From NCBI GenBank assembly GCA_963971425.1, contig OZ020518.1:29890770-29954769 (forward strand): a stretch of DNA of 64,000 nt. Reading direction: 5' to 3'. The translations under genes and the position numbers were made by a program. Under the pieces are notes generated by a model. That model ran no database searches, was not told the DNA's origin, and was given only the letters and a program-made list of their open reading frames with translations. Source of the DNA: Bryoerythrophyllum caledonicum (lineage: Eukaryota > Streptophyta > Bryopsida > Pottiales > Pottiaceae). Shown here piece by piece: positions 49,311 to 61,286 of the stretch; the first letter of the stretch is position 1, and every line of letters begins with the position of its first letter.

Positions 49311-52300
49311 CTACTCCGTAGAATTTAGGGTTGCTTCCAAACGGTCGTCATCGATAGCTTCGGTTTGCATTGCAATATATTGTAGTATGTGAGCCTTTGC
49401 CGATTGAAGAATGCGAATCTTGCTTTCAACCTGCCCTCCAAATACATTGCGCTTTCTCCACCCGTTGGCCCCTGACATAGTTCTTTCCTGAGAGTCTACC
49501 CATGAAAAAATGCATGCATCTTTCTCTACCCAACTATGGCTCTCCCCAGATGGCTCCCATATTGAGTCCATGCAATTTGCATACCGTTGTGCAGAAGACC
49601 CATGTCCATCAACAACCCCTCTTTGGATGCTCGGCCAATACCAACAAACCTTTATCTTAAGTCTCCATCGGTTTTTTCCTTCCTCAATCACTTTCCCCAC
49701 ATAGAATGGTACACCGCCTTTTATTTCTGCTCGATCAACACTCAAGGCTACAAATTGTCCACAACAGATATCAGATTGTGGATTAAATGGTGGAAATGGG
49801 TCGTGATTACCTTCATACATTGTTCCTTCTTCGGCTCTTTCCTCAACATAGTTGCGCTATGTTCGTTGTGCCCTGCACACTGCTTGATTAGAGGGTCTTC
49901 CTCTGCGAGGACCAAAGTATCCTCGAGCCTCGGCATTTGGAAGCATCGCCACTACTTGCTCTACGACATCTATCTCGCGATTTTCTTCACTTGTACCATC
50001 CGTTACATCCAAAGATGCAGTCTCTGTAGGTCCGGTGTTGGAGAACTCTGAAGGCCAAAACGGTGAGGAACGATGCTCATTGCTACGATCTTTATGTGGA
50101 AATTCGGCTAAATAGAGTTTCAATCTTTCAGCCTCTACTTTTGCCTCACGATTCTTGTCCTCATGTTGCAACCTTTGAATGCACCTTTGTTTATATGCAA
50201 TGAAGTCATCCAACGCCTTCAACTCACGTTCGTCCGCTGCAAATACTTCCGCAAACAATGGTCATTCATCCCTATTTGGCAACGACCTCAAAGTTTTCGT
50301 CCCTGCCTCCGGTCCCCATGGATCCTTGCAATAATGCTTGTGTTGTACTCGAACCTCACGAGTCCCTTCTCGATTGTCCATATAGAATCGCATGTGGTGC
50401 GGAAATGTTATGCCCACCAAGGAATCCTGACCTATCAGTAAGTGATTAGTTATGAACAATTTTCAATCCCATACATTCTCTAGCAGCCGGGCGCTAACAA
50501 ATGCCTCCGTAGGAGATGTTCCTCATTCTATATGACCAATCATTTCCTTCAACGAGTCCACGTCCGACCTCTTCAACGTATTTGATATACAATTGAAACG
50601 TTGATCAATATCTTCGTGTGTATAGCCCACTATAAGAAAAGATAGTTCCACCTCCTGAAAAAACCCCAATCCTACCAATGTAGCACATAGAGCAAACATA
50701 TAAATGTTTTTGTTCTCACGCGTGCAGTTGTCGGCCTGAATTCGCAATGTTGGTGGCAAAAAGCCCCTCCTCCGTAGCACATCTCCAATCACGTACAACA
50801 ATGTACTCACGACTTGATTGCTATCGTGTTTGTGGTGAGCCCCAAACCACACGTCGCAATATAAACCAATCCCATGTACAAGAGCACCACACAAATGGGT
50901 CTTCACAAACCGGTGTTCAATGTTCTTCACAGTCTGACGCATCCTTGGTACCATGGTCGTGTTTTGGTCCATGCCATCCACTATGATGCACATGTACAAC
51001 TCAGGGCTAATATAACACGACCTCTTGAATATCCAATAATGCCTACGTTCTTCCATTTGGTTGTGTAGATGCAACATAAACAACTCCTTTATCTTTATCC
51101 TTGCATCCGCATTGGTGGTTCCCTCCATGGCACATTTATACTCCCAACAATGATAACACTTTGAGAATCTCGAGAATGGAGGTACCTGAACGTGGGGATA
51201 CTTGTGAAGACCCATTTGTGTGGTGTGTCTTCACAATACAAATTCTCTTGACCTCCTCGTTCACGTAATTGAATACATCAAATTTGGCTGTATTCATAGG
51301 AAGGAGAATGAGAGGCACCACTTCGTTGTCACTCTTACGACGAATACAACGATGAGGTTGAGGACAACCAGCTTCATCGACAAACGATTTAAAGCAAGCA
51401 TCTGCTGCAGACATTCTAGTACTCTCTCTTATCGGATCTGAAAGGGTATTGCCGTGAATTGATGTCACTCTTCCATATATTAGACAGTCCTTCTTCAATT
51501 GCTTAAAGCGCCTCTGTGAATATCCAACCCCAAGAGCGTAGCAAGCATTGCAAACTTCTTTCCCATCTAACTTTGTTACAAACTTGTCTCGACGAGTTCC
51601 TTCCATCCTTATGTAAAAAGAAACCAGCATCTGTCTCATCCACGTACTTCGAACTGAAAATTCAGTAGCCCATGCATTATATCGCATGTCCAATAGATAC
51701 CTTGCTGGAACATCCCTCAAACAATTGCGTTTGCATCCTCCTTGTGCCATTGCAATTTGCACGCTTCTAAGCGATACCTTAGATGGTGCAGCTTCTGTCA
51801 ATGATGGCTCCCTTGAAACTCTCCTTCTCCTATTTTGCATAGAATATGGACGACGTGCTGGTCTAACATAAGCAAATTCATCTACATGGGGCAAATCTTG
51901 GATATTTGAGGGAGTCGATTGGGAAAACGGCGAATTTTCATCTATGGCGTTTGAAGCATGACTAATGCGTCGAGACCTCTGGGTGGATCTTGGTGTATTG
52001 ATGAACTCAGGAAAATCAAATTCTGGGGCCATCACTTCCACAGGCGCTATCTGTGATCCAACGTCACCATGGACACCTGTGATATCAGGTTCTACAGCCA
52101 CTACACGTAGCAAAGATCGATGCCAACGAATGATCAAGCCCACACACATGCCAAGGCGTTCTCCTACAATCTCTCCGGTCCAATGCAATGCATCATCTAC
52201 CCTAGTGATACGCACCGCCACCTCGAATGGGAACAACTTCGATCCATTCAATTCCATGCCACTTTTGAATGCATGCTCCCTGGTTGCTAAGCCCACCACA

Positions 52301-52527
52301 TCTCCTCTTTCTGAAAGCAATTCTACTGCCCTTTCCAATTCAGAAGTCATGATCCCAACAGATCTCTGTTGAATTTGCCTTGCATGTGCTGCTCGTACTA
52401 ATCGGGCCGCCACAGAGCTATTAGAAGGCATATTGTCCCTTTCGATGTGTGGCCGTATCAAAGGAGTCTGAATCGTACGGCTCTCCATTATCACTATTGA
52501 AAAAATAGGAACATTATGGCTGCACAT
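49311..52527 (-). pseudogene. DUF7869-type putative DDE transposase (broken)
   Basis: Part 1 (52,527-51,136) holds an N-terminal region, a basic patch (QNRRRRVSREPS) and a Cys motif with GCKRNCLRDV, then DGKEVCNACYALGVGYSQRR. After one frame change near 51,136-51,215, a single frame runs to 49,311. It contains FSRFSKCYHCWEYK, CIIVDGMDQNTTMVP (D at 50,978), LRIQADNCTRENKN (D at 50,732) and FLIVGYTHEDIDQRF (E at 50,615, D at 50,606). It then has FPHHMRFYMD, a charged helix (RCIQRLQHEDKNREAKVEAE), and CCGQFVALSVD, PFYVGKVIE and KIKVCWYWP. These phrases match the DUF7869 proteins of animals, algae and early plants as I remember them. D..D..E in an RNase-H-like order supports a transposase; that reading is inference. 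Four in-frame stops interrupt the second frame: three TGA and one TAG. ATG choice at the N-terminus (52,527 or 52,488) is uncertain. Confidence 0.7.
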
Positions 52528-52706
52528 TAGTCAAAATACATGTACTAATTGTTAACCTTCAAAGCACCATTCATCTGATAGAAGGTATGTTTCTAAACAC
52601 ATATTTACTGTTCAAAATATGATGATGATATTGTACCTTTTGATAAAACTGCTTTGAAATGAGAAAATTAAGAATTTTTAGAACATGAACTCTTTGCACG
52701 GAGTCT

Positions 52707-53651
52707 TTAACCCTGAAGGTACAATGATAGTGTACACCAAAAACACTTCTAAATTGTTGGATTCCAGTGCAACGAACACAAAATGAAACAAAAACTTTTA
52801 TTTCTAGTTTTCACTGTAGTTTCTCAATTACGACTTATTAATTAATAATTATTAAAACATTCATAAAATTTGACCGCATGGATTGAAAGATTATAGTGTT
52901 TGAAGTGAAGCTTATGGTTCATTTACTTCCCTGCGTGTACTCGATCAACAAACTTTGACTTCACTTCGTGTCAATTTTTTTTTTACAGAAGGTCTAAATC
53001 CTTAACCATCTTGTTAAGCATGATGTTAGTTCCTTGTACACCAATTTTTAGAGGGAGAAAAAAGGTGTAGCATATTCAAAACAACTGTGCAAAGAGTCGA
53101 AGTTCGGAATTTGTTAATTCACACTCTAATTTTTTGTGAACTTAATATGTTTTAGACTGGTAATTGAAATTGTCAATAAGAAGGTTTACACCACATATTG
53201 TAGTGGAAAAAAAAAGTGAAAAATAAAAAGATATCTAGGTTTTATTTGGAAAACAAGAAGTTTTTTTGACCTTGCCCATCACTGATTGACAATGTGTGAA
53301 AATGCTTGATTTGGGTTGGTATGCTATTTTTCAATAAAGACAAGAACTTATTTTGACAACATCAAGGGAAATAATTTTACTTTTGAGTACAAAAAATCTC
53401 ACAATCAACAGAGTGTCCTCGCAAAAGTTTTTGGAGGTGCCCAACTTGTTTGCTCTCTCCATTTTAAATTTATAACCCTATAACTTTTTGATCAAATGTC
53501 CAATTTACGTAAAAATTATTTTCCCACTAAGGTTTTGGTAATGCCTTTCTATAGTAAAATTTACAAAGAGGAATGTTGGACATTGACACCATAGAAACCT
53601 GACCAAACATTCAACAAGCCAATTTTTGACACTTTATCTATTAGGGGTTAA
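52707..53651. repeat. TTAA/CCCCTAAAG repeat (945 bp), inside the 13-kb element
   Basis: Starts TTAA-CCCTGAAGGTAC, ends ATTAGGGG-TTAA. Noncoding; same internal order as 53,942-54,893, with which it lies in direct orientation about 290 bp away. Confidence 0.8.
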
Positions 53652-53941
53652 ATATGCTACACCTCTTTTGCATTCCTAAACATTGGTGAATAATGGAACT
53701 AATCAATCTTCACATGATGATAATGAACCTAGATCATGTGTGATGCAATCTTTTGAATCCAAGTGAACTGAAACAAAGGGAATTCACTGAACCTAGGGAA
53801 GAAAATGAACCATGTTGTCTACTTGCTATTATTGACACCATTGGAACTTGTTACAATCGCTAATTAAATAATGGATTTGTACGTCCACATAAAGGTTATT
53901 CTACAAACAACATAGTACAAAAGATCAATCAAGAATCAATC

Positions 53942-54893
53942 TTAACCCCTAAGGTATCGTGACAGTTTTACACCAAAAACACTTCAGACTAAATGGATTC
54001 TAGTGCAACGAATAAAGAAGGAAACAAAAACTTTGATTTTTAGTTCTGACCGTAGGATCTCAATAAAGGCTTATTAAGTAATACATGTACAAAATTTCAA
54101 AAACTTTGTCCCCACGGATTAAAAAATTATAGAGTTTGAAGTCAACCAAATGGTTCATTTTCTTCCCTGCGTTTAGTGGATCAATAGACGTTGACTTCAG
54201 TTGGTGTCAAAAAATTTCACTACAAAAGGTCTAAATCTATTACCATCTTGTTAAGCATGATGTGAGCTCCTTACACACCATTTTTTAGAGGTAGAAACCG
54301 GGTGTAGCATATTCAAAACAAGTGTGCAAGGAGTGGAGGCTTGAAATTTGTTAATTCACAGTTTAATTTTTTTTTAACTTAATATGTTTTCGATTGACAA
54401 TCCGAATGGTTAATATGAAGGTTTACATTACATATTGATGTGGAAAAAATAAAAAGTGAAAAATATGAAAATATATAGGTTTTATTTGGAAAACAAGAAG
54501 TTTTTTTGGTACCTTGCCCGACAATGAGTGACAATGTGTGAAAATGTTTGACTTGGGTTGGTATGCTATTTTTCACTAAAGACAAGAATTTTTTTTGGAC
54601 AATATGAAGGGAAATAATATTACTTGCAAGTAATGAAAATCTCACTTTCAATAGAGTGTCCTATCAAAAGTTTTTGGAGGTGCCCGAGGTGCCCGCTCTC
54701 CCCATTAAAATTCAAAACCCTATAACTTTTTCATCAAATGTCCAATTTAGGTACAAATTGTTTTCCTACTAAGGTCTTGGTAATGTCTTTTTATTGTAAA
54801 AATTTCAAAGAAGAATGTTGGAAATTGACACCATAGGAACCTGACCGAACTTTCAAAAAGCCCTTTTTGGACACTTGGTACCTTAGGGGTTAA
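53942..54893. repeat. TTAA/CCCCTAAAG repeat (952 bp), inside the 13-kb element
   Basis: Starts TTAA-CCCCTAAGGTATC and ends GGTACCTTAGGGG-TTAA: an 11-bp TIR. It is the cleanest complete copy in the window and serves as the reference for reading the interrupted ones. No open frame of note. Confidence 0.88.
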
Positions 54894-55671
54894 ACTTGTA
54901 TAAAAATAAATGTTTACCTCAAGATACGTTGCAGGTGTTAGCGGTACACGCGCTGATGCTTGATTGCGTTCAACATTATATCACCATTCCGTCGTTGTTG
55001 TTCGACATGTTTCTCAACCCTTCTTCCTTTACCTGCAACACATGCATAAAGTTTATATGGTAAACTATGTGATAAAAAATCTTATATGTATCTTCGTATT
55101 ACATATAGCCCGAAATTTGATTATAATATATTGAAAAAATTAACATATGGAGAAACAAAGCAAAAGGTCCAAAGTTCTTAAAGTCAAACTTTTACTAGTA
55201 AACTTGAGGCACAAGGTTCCAACATGGATAAAAGGTTTCTATGCAAACCTAGAGGTCATTTCTCTTCGCAGTTTCTAAGGTGGGCACTCTTGCAATCAAA
55301 ACCTCAAGGCTATGTGCATTTTTACTTCATTCACTAATTACTGTCAAATTTGTATACTGTGTAGATTAGAGGAAATTTGCACATCGACGAGATTTTTGCG
55401 AACTTGGTAAGCTTCTAACTTTGTTTCAATTCTGAATGTGAGGAACTCAAGGGTTATGTTCATGATGATTGAAGTTCAGACAGAATTACGTTAGTGTTAG
55501 GTGAGTACCAAAGTTTGAATTCACAAATGAGAACACCAACTACAGTATGTACAAAATTGCAATTTAAACAAGAAAACATGATAGCAGTCAACAACTAGAG
55601 AGTGCAAGCATTGTTATACTGAAAAAATGACACCAAAACCTCATAAAGTGGTCAAAAGAGCAGCTCGTAGT

Positions 55672-55871
55672 NNNNNNNNNNNNNNNNNNNNNNNNNNNNN
55701 NNNNNNNNNNNNNNNNNNNNNNNNNNNNNNNNNNNNNNNNNNNNNNNNNNNNNNNNNNNNNNNNNNNNNNNNNNNNNNNNNNNNNNNNNNNNNNNNNNNN
55801 NNNNNNNNNNNNNNNNNNNNNNNNNNNNNNNNNNNNNNNNNNNNNNNNNNNNNNNNNNNNNNNNNNNNNNN
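55672..55871. other. Assembly gap (200 N)
   Basis: Exactly 200 undetermined bases. The right flank is a C-rich stretch that matches, inverted, the G-rich segment at 19.75-20.0 kb; the gap therefore probably hides a G/C-skewed, hard-to-sequence region. Any open frame crossing it is an artefact. Confidence 0.95.
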
Positions 55872-56129
55872 CTTCCACATATCTCCTCACACCTCCCACA
55901 CATTGTCTCTCTCCTCCTAACCCTACCCTCTCACTCACAGCCTCATCACAACTTGTACCAGGGGTGTGCGCGCGCACACCCCTCCTAGACTACCCACTTG
56001 AGCAAAGGATTGATATCCTTATTGATACCCGGAAACCAAAACCCTAATCCAAACCCTAATTTGATACACCGGTTGATATCCGCTTGTGGTACCAAGGAGC
56101 TCATACCCTGGTCGTCATACCCTAGATAT

Positions 56130-57260
56130 TGATACCCCAAGTACCTTGGTCCATAAATAATGTAGAGAATATCTAACCCAAATATCGTTAAAATTGCTTG
56201 TTTTTGTGAAATTAGAAAGCCTCTACAATTAATGTTTTTTTCTTAGTTTTAACCGTAGGATCTCAATAATGACTTATTAAGTAATATTCTCACAAAATTT
56301 CATAAAGTTTCACCAGACGGATTGAAAGATTATAATGTTTGAAGTAGTGAAAATGCTCATTTTCTTCCCTGCGTTTTCTGGATTTGCAGTCTTTGATTTC
56401 AATTGGTGTCACATTTTTGCACTATAAAAGGTCTCAATTAATTACCATAATGTTAAGCATGATGTTAATTTTCTATATACCGATTTTTAGAGTTAGAAAA
56501 AGGGTGTAGCATATTCAAAAAAATTGTGCAATGAGTGGGGGTTCAAAAATTCACAATTCACGTTATGTTTTTTTGTGAACTTAATATCGTTTGAAATGAG
56601 AATCCAAATGGTCAATACGAAGGTTTACATCACATAATGCCGTAGAAAAAATCAAAAGTGAATCATACAAAGATCTCAAAGTTTTATGTGGAAAGGTAGA
56701 AGTTTTTTGGTACTCTCCTTGAAAATGTGTGACAATGTGTGAAAATAATTGACTTGGATTAATATACTTTTTCACCAAAGAACTAACAACATGCTTAACA
56801 CGATGGTATTGGATTTACATCTCGTGTAGTGCAAAATTTTTTAGAGGTAGACAAGGGGTGTAGCATATTTCTTTTAAATGTGCAATGAGTGGAGGTCGAA
56901 AATTTCTCAATTCACGTTATGTTTTTTTGTGAGCTCGATATTTTTTTAAATGAGAATCCAAATGGTCAATAAGAAGTTTTACATTGCATAATGTTGTAGG
57001 CAAAATCAAAAGTGAATCATACGAAGTTCTCAAAGTTTTATGTGGAAAGATAGAAGTTTTCTGGTACTCTCCCTGAAAATGTGTAACAATGTGTGAAAAT
57101 AATTGACTTGGATTAATATGGTATTTCACCAAAGAACTAACATCATGCTTAACACGATGGTATTGGATTTAGATCTTGTGTAGTGCAAAAGTTTTTAGAG
57201 GTAGACAAAGGGTGTTGCATGTTCAAAAATATTGTGCAATGGGCGGTGGTTCAAAAATTC
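56130..57260. repeat. TTAA-family fragment and 354-bp triplication upstream of the large gene
   Basis: The sequence from about 56,180 parallels the 5' half of TTAA repeats but lacks its tip. From about 56,460 a 354-bp unit recurs: the marker GCATATTC or a variant, before TTGTGCAATG or similar, lies at 56,509, 56,863 and 57,217. The first two full units are near-identical. The last ends about 70 bp before the ATG at 57,324, so these units would form the leader or promoter of the large gene. Confidence 0.75.
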
Positions 57261-57323
57261 TTATTCCTCACTAATAGTGACTATCGTTTTGTAATGATAT
57301 ACAGGTTTTTTGCGTGTTGCGTT

Positions 57324-60300
57324 ATGGCACCACCAAATATTGATAGAATCTGGGAGAGCTACGGCTGGTGGATCGCAGAAGTGGATGAGTCGAGCGCCTT
57401 CTTATGGGTGACGGATTATCCCTTTGAGTTGGGAAAGCGTACATCGGCGTTGGGAAAGGGTTTTGGCAAAATCCAAGCAATCACTCTTCGACGTGATGAT
57501 ATGGTATACGTTACTTGCGCAGTGGGTCCAGGTCAATCGGAGGTGAAGACTTCTCTTTCGAAGAAGTTACTTTTGGCACATGTCCCTTTGAATGTTCTTC
57601 AAAATCCAGGTCAGGTGAAATTCCTCAAATCATTGTAGACGTTTTGGTTGAACATCTCTCTTGCGGTACGTACTGCTAGACACAACGTCTTAGCCTGTTT
57701 AGCGTTATCACCGGAGATGGTGCTGAAGGCTAAGAAGATTATGGAGGAACATATTAGATATGAGGCATTTCGGGAGAGGGACCCATCACGTGCGATAACT
57801 CAAGCCCCACCAGCGGAACCAGAAGAAACAGAAGTTTATCGAATTCTTGCTGAGCCGTTGCAACTGGATTGGCGACCACTGGAGGGGGGGAGAGGAAGTG
57901 GAGGCCAACATCCCACCACAACTTCTGAGATACAGACATTACCGAATCCTCCATTAACGAGTAGACGTCCTACGAAGAGGCCACGACGTGTTGAGAGTGA
58001 TGTAGCTTCTGGTTCAAGAGAAGGCCCATCAAGTTTGGATCCAAGTGGGAGGAGGTTGATTGGGAGAAGTGCAAGATCGGGTGGCAGGATTCCTAGGTCG
58101 GGGCTCAGGACGTCTGATGGTCATTGTAGGGCCCCTACATCTACACCGGGAGATTTAGCTGATTTGTCAGCCATGGCACCGGAGGAAGAAGATTTTTACA
58201 ACCTTCCAGACAGTATACCAGAGGATTTTGAAGACAATGCGGAGATACCACAGGATCTTCCAACTCCAATGAATTTAAAAGCACCAGTGCCTACAACAGA
58301 GGAGATTGCGAAAAGATCAGTGTGGAGGAATTTTGTGTTTAAGGCACACATAGACTGCATTGTCTCTGTGGAGAATCCGGAAACCAACCACCGAGTTTTA
58401 CCACAGAAGAGAGTCATAGAAGTATTCATCCGCTTACAAGACCTAGAATCCGCGACTCGGGTGAGTAGATTGGTACTTCGACCGATCAAATACATCGTGC
58501 ATACTACCACCGATGATGGTATCGTTGAGAAGGAAGAGCTTCCATTTCCGTTGGTAGGTACCGCACGAGAGTTTGAGCGCATGTTCATTGCACACGAGAG
58601 TGCTTCTGTACAGGGTGCTATGGGATCCCAATATTCTTGGCTTCAAGATCATATCATTTGGGAACCGGTGGATGAGCAACACATAGTAGTAGCTTGTAAG
58701 TTTGCACAGCAGCAGTGGAGAGATGGTACTATGCCTTTAAACGTGTATCTGGACACGTTTGAGCGGCGGGAGGCCTCTTTTGTGGTGTATAATGATCGTC
58801 GTTTTTACATTAAGAAGTCTGCGCGGATCAACGTGGCGGAGTTCCAGAGACATTCATATTCTACCATGGAGGAGGATTTGAGGAAGCTCCGTCAGATTTG
58901 GGATCTATACGGGAGGCCTGATAGCACACTACGTACGGACGATGCACGCAGGGCTGTTGCTTTGGTGAGTGCGGCAAGTGCTGTGCATAAGTTGTCCAAG
59001 GGGGATGGAGTTGTCACGGTGAAGAGGTTGGCCAAAAACATGAAGGATCTGACCAATCATGTATGGAATCCGAGCAATGATTGCTTCAAAGCTATCATTC
59101 AAGTATGCAAGGACTATGAAGACGGCATTCTCTTTTACAGCAATGAGGAAGAGGACAAGTGGAAGGACATGGCGAGGAAGAAAGAGCTGGATCCAAATGT
59201 GGACATACGACCAACAAGAAAGGAAATGACCCAGAATTGGTTGAGGCCGTTAGGTAGGGTTCCGATTCCATATTATCTTCGGTTGGCAAAGTCTGCTGCA
59301 GCGAAGCCGGTGACGGAGGATGGAGTAAGACCTCGTCAAGCATACTACTTCGACGATGTAAAAGACAAGAATCCACATCCTCGTACGATTGCTGGTGTTT
59401 GTGACCGATATCAGAGACGAGAAGCTGTCATCTATTCCATCCGTTGGTTGATGGTAGAGAACAAGGAAAGTACACCTGATTCCATGGAGGAGTTCTTCCG
59501 TATCCGTGTAGGGAAGTATTTTCCGAGGAGTAACGCACAACTTGATACCTTTGGGAAGCTTTTGAATGCTACCACGAAAAAAACTTGGACTGCTCTTGTG
59601 TGGGGAAAGGTGTCTAAGCTGGAAGACATAGGCTATCTCATCCCTCCTTCCATCAGGTTTCATTATGGTGACATTGCAGCAGGGGGGCGTGGATATATTG
59701 GACTGTCCGTGGATGTGGGAGGACATGCTACTGCTAATTGGGAATGGCAGATGGAAGTCAAGAGGCCAGGCCAGAGCGACACAGAGAATCTTCTTCCGAT
59801 TCGGTGTAGAAGAGGGTTATTCCGCACCGACTACATAGAGTTGGGGAAACCATGTTCGTGGGTGATTGATTGTCGACATGGCGGTGGGAGGAATAGAGAT
59901 GGTCATTGGGGAGACGCCCAGTTATCCGCAGCTTTTGCACAGTTGTCATTATGGATGACAAATATTGAACGATGGAACGTCATCTTCTTGTTACCAGCGG
60001 CCGTGTATGCCAACGAAGACTTTTTCACGAAGGTGAAGCTTCCAAAGGGATGTACTATGCGACGTGGATGTTGGGCATTTGATCCGAACTCGGTTAATCC
60101 CTATGCTCTCGATTTTACAGAGAATGGGCGTCTGGAGCAAGTAGTACAACCGATTGGCGATGTTGTGATTTGTATGCAGTACCCTGTGGGTACATCTCCT
60201 GGCCCGAACTATGTTTCAGGAGACGTTCCACTTCCTCTTGTTTTCTTGGATCACTGGAGTGAGGCACGCCAACCCTCTGAAGTTGATTCACTTGAGAGAT

Positions 60301-61286
60301 CTCCATCAGAGCTGGCAAGACTAGTGGGCTCATACTTGCCCCGTGGTTGGGGTTTAGTGGCGTGTAACATATCTACGGCCATTCCTACGATCATTGAAGG
60401 AGATTTCCAGGGATCTGAGGTTTTCATCATTGACGATTGTACAGACAGAGTTTCATTCCTGTACAATGAGTTGTCCGACAATTTCCAAGGACAACTGTTG
60501 GTGAGGACTGGTGGAACAAGTACTGGTTGCAACATCGTACCTGAGACCAAAGAGGCGGTTGGAGGAGTGAGGAATGAAGACGACAATGAGGATGGAGGTG
60601 GTTTATATGAGAGATTGCCACGTTCAGGTACCACTGAAGATTTCTCATCTCGTAGTGGTTCAGACGCCGATGAAGATGGAGTGAATGAATCTCCTCCAGA
60701 AGAGAGGATTCCATCAACGCAGCGGGCGGTTGGAGATACTTTCAGAGGAGACGTCTGCAACACCTATAGAGAGAATGCAAGATACCGGTGTACTGGATGT
60801 TGGTTTGGCGGCAGGGGCAGGAGGGGGCGTACATTTGATGGTCCTAGGCTGGAGATGGAGGAAGAAGAATTGGATTCATTGGAATTTTTTTCGGTGCAGA
60901 GGAGGATTCCACAGCCTTCGATGCCTTCTCAATTAGAGCCTGTATCGGAGACACAAGAGACGTTCGGAGGTACTCAGAGTGATACCGGACCAGGTTTGCC
61001 TTCCGTTCCAAGATCTAGCGTATCCGAGGACATCATTGCATTTCAGGGGGCCTTCTCGTTAGAGCGAGAGATGTCCTTCAATCCAAAGGATGGCTTTTTC
61101 TACAATGATGATAGGGTAAGGCATACGCAGGAAGGTGTTCCTGGCAATTACCGATATGTTGAGTGTGCGTCGATTGGCATCGAAGGTGTGGGAGATTGTC
61201 CAGTGCAGGATCATAAACTGTCCGCTATGGTAGGTAGCGCCATTGGATACGTGGAGGGAGTCGTTCCGCCAGAAGATGAGCTGTGA
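57324..61286 (+). CDS. Large unknown protein of the 13-kb transposon (about 1,320 codons, one internal TAG)
   Basis: I do not recognise the family. The frame starts MAPPNIDRIWESYGWWIAEV at the ATG 57,324, is interrupted once by TAG at 57,636-57,638 (codon 105), then runs open for 1,216 codons to the stop ending at 61,286. Seen after the TAG (numbering from 57,648): a basic NLS-like patch RRPTKRPRR near 106-114 within a Ser/Pro/Arg-rich linker to about 165; an acidic stretch (APEEEDFYNLPDSIPEDFED) near 175; a long globular, Trp-rich part to about 990 with phrases such as WVIDCRHGGGRNRDG, RRGCWAFDPN and YLPRGWGLVACN; and an acidic, Ser-rich tail. No transmembrane or zinc motif. GDVVICMQYP followed by YLPRGWGLVAC and FIIDD is faintly methyltransferase-like, but that is a guess. 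Base composition is richer in G+C than the flanks, as expected for coding DNA. Its partner is the divergent transposase; a deleted relative of its last codons is at 31.05-31.3 kb. Confidence 0.75.

Noticed and set aside
55588-55977. Open frames crossing the N stretch
   Set aside because: They consist mainly of undetermined bases.
57636-57638. TAG in the large gene explained as a spliced intron
   Set aside because: The only GT..AG pair that removes it spans about 29 bases, too short for a plant intron; a simple nonsense change or sequencing error is more likely.
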